In this document: in pieces, positions 15,055-17,654 of the stretch | Layout of the letters: every line of letters begins with the position of its first letter | How positions within the stretch are numbered: position 1 is the stretch's first letter | DNA from: JBNKDD01 sp050288085 | GTDB lineage: Bacteria; Chloroflexota; Anaerolineae; Aggregatilineales; UBA3940 | NCBI GenBank assembly: GCA_050288085.1 | Contig: JBNKDD010000104.1 | Span: 1-17,654 of the forward strand | Reading direction: 5' to 3' | DNA: 17,654 nt | Position numbers and translations under genes: made by a program | The notes under the pieces: generated by a model | Database searches by the model: none | What the model saw: the letters and a program-made list of their open reading frames with translations, nothing else | Told to the model about the DNA's origin: nothing

Positions 15055-15945
15055 TTAATCTCCTGCCAGTGTGTGCATATCAAAGTCATGCAGGAGGACA
15101 TAGAAACCTCTATCACCCTCCCGCAGAAAGTGCGTAACCACATAACCTGTATCGAAAGCTGTCTCAAAAGCAGTCCGAACCTGTGCCTGCCAGGTCTGAG
15201 CCAATCCCATATCCGCCTTCTTGAGCGCCTTTATACTGCCCGGAATTTCAACCAGGAGCGCATGAGCTTTTTTCGGTATCTCCACCGAATCTGCCGGAGC
15301 CCGTAAGCCATCCCGATAATCAACCGATGGGTTAACCTGAATGGCTCCGGCTTTCAACCAGGCATTCAAATCCGGTGGGTGGTATGCCTGCCCGATATGT
15401 TGTTCAACCCGTCTGTTCTTAATCCACCACTCGACTTCAAACCGGTCGGATGGCAGCCCAGCATTGATACCCTGCAATTCGCCATAGTAGTCACGTTTGT
15501 AGTGGCGGCAAATTGCCCCCAGTTTGTTAATGTTCAAATGGGCGTTAACGCTCTGCAAAGGATCATAAGTCCAGACGACCAGCTTGAAAAGGCGTTTTAT
15601 GGCTAATTCACGCTGTTCCAGTTTTAACTGGTGACCAATCCCCCGTCCCTGGTAATCAGGTCGTATCCCCATCTGGTGGGAAGCATACAGCATAGAGTTG
15701 CCTGTGAGCCTGCAACGATCGTCATCCGCCAGCCCAACAAAGCCGTAGAGGAATCCGACGACCTGTTCACCATGCTGTGCCACCAGGACATCCCCGGTGT
15801 TATGACGCTGGATGGTAATCAGCAGGTGGGCGGGGGTAGTTTCTCCGTCAAAGCGTTCAAGTTCCCAGGCAGCTTTTTCTACCTCACGGCACTGGTCCAA
15901 TATGTGGTAATCAACGGGGCGGCTGATAGTGATTGAATCATCCAT
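15055..15945 (-). CDS. GNAT acyltransferase (COG3375), candidate amino acid N-succinyltransferase
   Basis: A 296-residue GNAT-superfamily protein. The acyl-CoA binding motif is clear at residues 91-108 (MGIRPDYQGRGIG). It is followed by the subgroup-specific block VVWTYDPLQSVNAHLNINKLGA (about 123-144), YYGE, and GLPSDRFEVEW (163-173). These features place it in the COG3375 group rather than among generic acetyltransferases. In Geobacillus and relatives a COG3375 GNAT is encoded beside an N-succinylamino acid racemase and transfers succinyl from succinyl-CoA to D-amino acids. The same pairing here, with a 7 bp gap, supports that role by inference. The residues about 180-296 form an extra C-terminal region of unknown function. 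ATG 15945 is chosen because AAGGA lies eight bases upstream; TTG 15972 would add nine residues. Confidence 0.88.
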   Translation of the reverse strand: MDDSITISRPVDYHILDQCREVEKAAWELERFDGETTPAHLLITIQRHNTGDVLVAQHGEQVVGFLYGFVGLADDDRCRLTGNSMLYASHQMGIRPDYQGRGIGHQLKLEQRELAIKRLFKLVVWTYDPLQSVNAHLNINKLGAICRHYKRDYYGELQGINAGLPSDRFEVEWWIKNRRVEQHIGQAYHPPDLNAWLKAGAIQVNPSVDYRDGLRAPADSVEIPKKAHALLVEIPGSIKALKKADMGLAQTWQAQVRTAFETAFDTGYVVTHFLREGDRGFYVLLHDFDMHTLAGD

Positions 15946-16022
15946 TGGGTGTTTCCTTATTGCTGATAGCAAGGGATTGATCTACTATACCGGATGGATT
16001 TCCCTTCCCCTGGAGGTGTTAA
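15946..16022. promoter_or_regulatory. Divergent promoter region between the GNAT operon and fmt
   Basis: The 77 bp between two divergent start codons must hold the signals for both units unless fmt is served from elsewhere. On the + strand TTGCTG (15960-15965) and TACTAT (15983-15988) are 17 bases apart, a weak match. On the - strand TATAGT (15989-15984) is a good -10 hexamer without a clear -35. TTGCT-GAT-AGCAA (15960-15972) is a short dyad that could be an operator. The ribosome binding site for fmt is GGAGGTG at 16012-16018. Confidence 0.35.
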
Positions 16023-16967
16023 ATGGCCTGTATTGTATATCTTGGTACGCCGGATTTTGCTGTCCCCGGCCTGCAAACCCTGATCGATCACCCGGCATTC
16101 GAGGTGGTCGGTGTGGTGACCCAACCCGACCGCCCGGCGGGACGAGGTCAAAAGCTCCGGCAATCCCCGGTCAAGCAAGCGGCAGAAGCGGCGGGTCTTT
16201 CGATCTTTCAGCCTCCAACCTTGCGGGATGATGCAGCAGTCGCCCATATCAAAGCATGGAATCCGGATGCACTGGTTGTCGCCGCATTCGGGCAGATTTT
16301 GCGCCAACCGGTGCTTGAATTGGCTCCCTTCGGATCGATCAACGTTCATGCTTCACTATTACCACGTTGGCGGGGTGCTGCCCCCATTCAATATGCCATC
16401 CATGCCGGGGATGAACAAACCGGCATCACCATCATGAAAATGGACGCCGGATTAGATACCGGCCCCATGCTGCGGCAGCAATCTATCCCCATTGAACCAG
16501 ATGAAACAGGAGCCACCTTGCATGATAAACTGGCTCAACTCGGCGCAGAATTACTGCCGCCTACTCTGCTAGATTATCTTTCAGGGGAAATTGTACCACA
16601 GCCCCAACCAGAAGAGGGTGTCACCTTAGCGCCCACCCTGGAGAAAGCGGCAGGTGAAATCGATTGGGCGCAATCTGCCATTGAGATCGACCGGAAGGTA
16701 CGTGCTTTTACGCCCTGGCCGGGCACTTTCTCCTATTTAGATGGCAAAATGCTCAAGGTGATCGGTGGCAAGCCCCATCCCGACCTTTCACACCAGGCAC
16801 AACCTGGCACGCTTATCCTTGAAGATAACCTGCTGATGGTTCAAACCGGCAAAGGCTCTTATCAATTAGATGAGATTCAACCCGCCGGGAAAAAGCGAAT
16901 GTCCGCCCAGGCATTTTTAGCCGGTCGGCCTGATATAGCCGGGACATCATTTCATTCGGCTACTTAA
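16023..16967 (+). CDS. fmt: Methionyl-tRNA formyltransferase
   Basis: This cytosolic enzyme formylates the amino group of Met on initiator tRNA using 10-formyltetrahydrofolate, giving fMet for translation initiation. The length of 314 residues is normal. The N-terminal formyltransferase domain begins with IVYLGTPDFAVPGL and has the VTQPDRPAGRGQK loop. The catalytic residues are N107, H109 and D145 within the INVHASLLPRWRGAAPIQ signature (106-123) and GLDTGPM (143-149). The C-terminal OB-like tRNA-binding domain (about 205-310) contains VRAFTPWPGTFS. GGAGG six bases before the ATG makes the start secure. The usual partner def (peptide deformylase) is not adjacent here: upstream is the divergent GNAT gene, and downstream, after 13 bases, a convergent nitroreductase gene. 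Confidence 0.98.
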   Translation: MACIVYLGTPDFAVPGLQTLIDHPAFEVVGVVTQPDRPAGRGQKLRQSPVKQAAEAAGLSIFQPPTLRDDAAVAHIKAWNPDALVVAAFGQILRQPVLELAPFGSINVHASLLPRWRGAAPIQYAIHAGDEQTGITIMKMDAGLDTGPMLRQQSIPIEPDETGATLHDKLAQLGAELLPPTLLDYLSGEIVPQPQPEEGVTLAPTLEKAAGEIDWAQSAIEIDRKVRAFTPWPGTFSYLDGKMLKVIGGKPHPDLSHQAQPGTLILEDNLLMVQTGKGSYQLDEIQPAGKKRMSAQAFLAGRPDIAGTSFHSAT

Positions 16968-16980
16968 GCTCCCTAAACCG

Positions 16981-17490
16981 TCACCATCGCTCCCAGTGGA
17001 TCACGTCGTCTGAACCACGCCGTCCACCTTTGCGCGGTGGGCGATCCTGGGATTCGGCTGGATAACCAAACGAAATACACCAGGGAATAGTGTAATCCAT
17101 CGGAACGCCTAATATCTCGCGGGCTTTGTCCGGTTGGTAGATCGTTGCCATCACGGAGCCGACCCCTTGCGACCATGCTGCCAGCATCATATTCTGAGTT
17201 GTCCTGCCCAGGTCAAAAGGCGTGGTCAGCCGCTCAAATGGGTCTTCGACCACCAGCACCACGCCGAGCGCAGCCCCGGCCAGGTGACTCGCAAAAGCGC
17301 CACAGGTTGAAAGCGCCTTCAATGTATCCCGCTCCTGGACGGCTACGAAATACCAGGGCTGCCTGTTCTTTGCGCTTCCCGATAACCTGCCCGCTTCCAG
17401 AATTTGCTGAAGTATTTCTTCTGGCAGTTGTTCATCACGAAACTGGCGAACCGCCCGCTTGCTTTTGATCAGGTTGAAAATCTCGCTCAT
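16981..17490 (-). CDS. Nitroreductase-family protein
   Basis: A small FMN-dependent oxidoreductase-type protein of 169 residues. The family pattern is present: an N-terminal SKRAVRQF FMN-phosphate-binding segment (10-17), GSAKNRQPWYFVAV (38-51) with the conserved Asn/Gln-Pro, the central TTQNMMLAAWSQGVGSV helix (about 97-113), and a C-terminal FGYPAE...PPRKGGRR segment ending in HWERW. Such proteins use NAD(P)H to reduce nitro compounds, quinones or other acceptors; the natural substrate is not predictable. The ATG at 17490 has AAGGAG seven bases upstream. It is convergent with fmt (13 bp gap, no terminator seen) and divergent from a probable + gene starting at 17622, with a 23 bp dyad between them. 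Confidence 0.93.
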   Translation of the reverse strand: MSEIFNLIKSKRAVRQFRDEQLPEEILQQILEAGRLSGSAKNRQPWYFVAVQERDTLKALSTCGAFASHLAGAALGVVLVVEDPFERLTTPFDLGRTTQNMMLAAWSQGVGSVMATIYQPDKAREILGVPMDYTIPWCISFGYPAESQDRPPRKGGRRGSDDVIHWERW

Positions 17491-17549
17491 CGGCTAACTC
17501 CTTTATGCCCGGCTAGTAGTATTGTAGCGGCTATCCGGGTTGATCGTAA

Positions 17550-17572
17550 ATCGGTACTGAAGTGCTACCGAT
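17550..17572. promoter_or_regulatory. 23 bp dyad, candidate operator
   Basis: ATCGGTA (17550-17556) and TACCGAT (17566-17572) are perfect inverted repeats separated by 9 bases. The dyad lies in the divergent gap between the nitroreductase start (17490) and the probable next gene (17622). Size and symmetry fit a dimeric repressor or activator site, but a transcribed hairpin is also possible. Confidence 0.4.
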
Positions 17573-17621
17573 ATTTGCTGGTTCTAACGGATTGTGTGGT
17601 TTCTAGACGAAAGAGGCAATA

Positions 17622-17654
17622 ATGACTAAAAACGACCAAGAATCCAGTCAATAT
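17622..17654 (+). CDS. Start of a probable gene running off the window
   Basis: ATG at 17622 is preceded by AAAGAGG (17610-17616) at a five-base spacing, a good ribosome binding site. The frame is open for the remaining 11 codons (MTKNDQESSQY). Polar, unstructured-looking N-terminus; nothing can be said about function. Confidence 0.5.
   Translation, partial: MTKNDQESSQY

Noticed and set aside
13935..15167. Longer version of the racemase-like protein starting at 15167
   Set aside because: The extra 40 residues overlap the GNAT coding region and do not resemble enolase-superfamily N-termini, which begin at the ATG at 15047.

Overview
The window looks like a chromosomal segment of a free-living bacterium with moderate to slightly high GC. 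The gene types suggest a Chloroflexota-like organism (Anaerolineae or relatives): long multi-TM/PAS/GAF sensors, Ser/Thr kinases with C-terminal membrane anchors or WD40 propellers, a STAND ATPase with TPRs, and a non-pyrrolysine MttB-family methyltransferase. This assignment is inference from gene content; no phylogenetic marker was tested.

Layout. (1) Positions 1-2325, + strand: the 3' end of urocanate hydratase (hutU) with its terminator, then an MttB-family methyltransferase gene preceded by a strong leader hairpin, then a 384 bp gene-free stretch with one terminator-like hairpin. (2) About 2347-13916: a signalling block. It holds a STAND/NB-ARC ATPase with six exactly phased 40-residue TPRs (+), a convergent multi-TM double-GAF sensor without an output domain (-), a complete ISAs1-family insertion sequence (-), a 7TM-PAS-PAS-GAF histidine kinase (-), a tail-anchored Ser/Thr kinase (-) and a Ser/Thr kinase with a seven-repeat WD40 propeller (-). 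No response regulator, cyclase or obvious effector domain is encoded beside them. (3) 13935-15945, - strand: a tight gene pair of a COG3375-type GNAT acyltransferase and a MenC/N-succinylamino acid racemase-type enolase-superfamily enzyme. It lies directly upstream of, and probably co-transcribed with, the two Ser/Thr kinases. (4) 16023-17654: methionyl-tRNA formyltransferase (fmt, +), a small nitroreductase (-), and the first codons of a probable further + gene at the window edge.

How the parts may work together. The GNAT/racemase pair matches the known arrangement in which an acyl-CoA-dependent N-succinyltransferase and an N-succinylamino acid racemase convert D- to L-amino acids; the desuccinylase is not in the window. 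The two kinases follow with short gaps, giving a four-gene run GNAT - racemase - kinase/WD40 - kinase.

The best-resolved event is the insertion sequence. It has perfect 19 bp inverted ends and a 9 bp target duplication. It landed in the seam between the histidine kinase gene's intrinsic terminator and the predicted promoter of the double-GAF sensor gene. The terminator stem is intact, but its T-tract is shortened from six to three.

No single clearly undescribed system is provable from the sequence. The most promising leads are the effector-less STAND/GAF pair, the kinases attached to the racemase pair, and the hutU/MttB neighbourhood.
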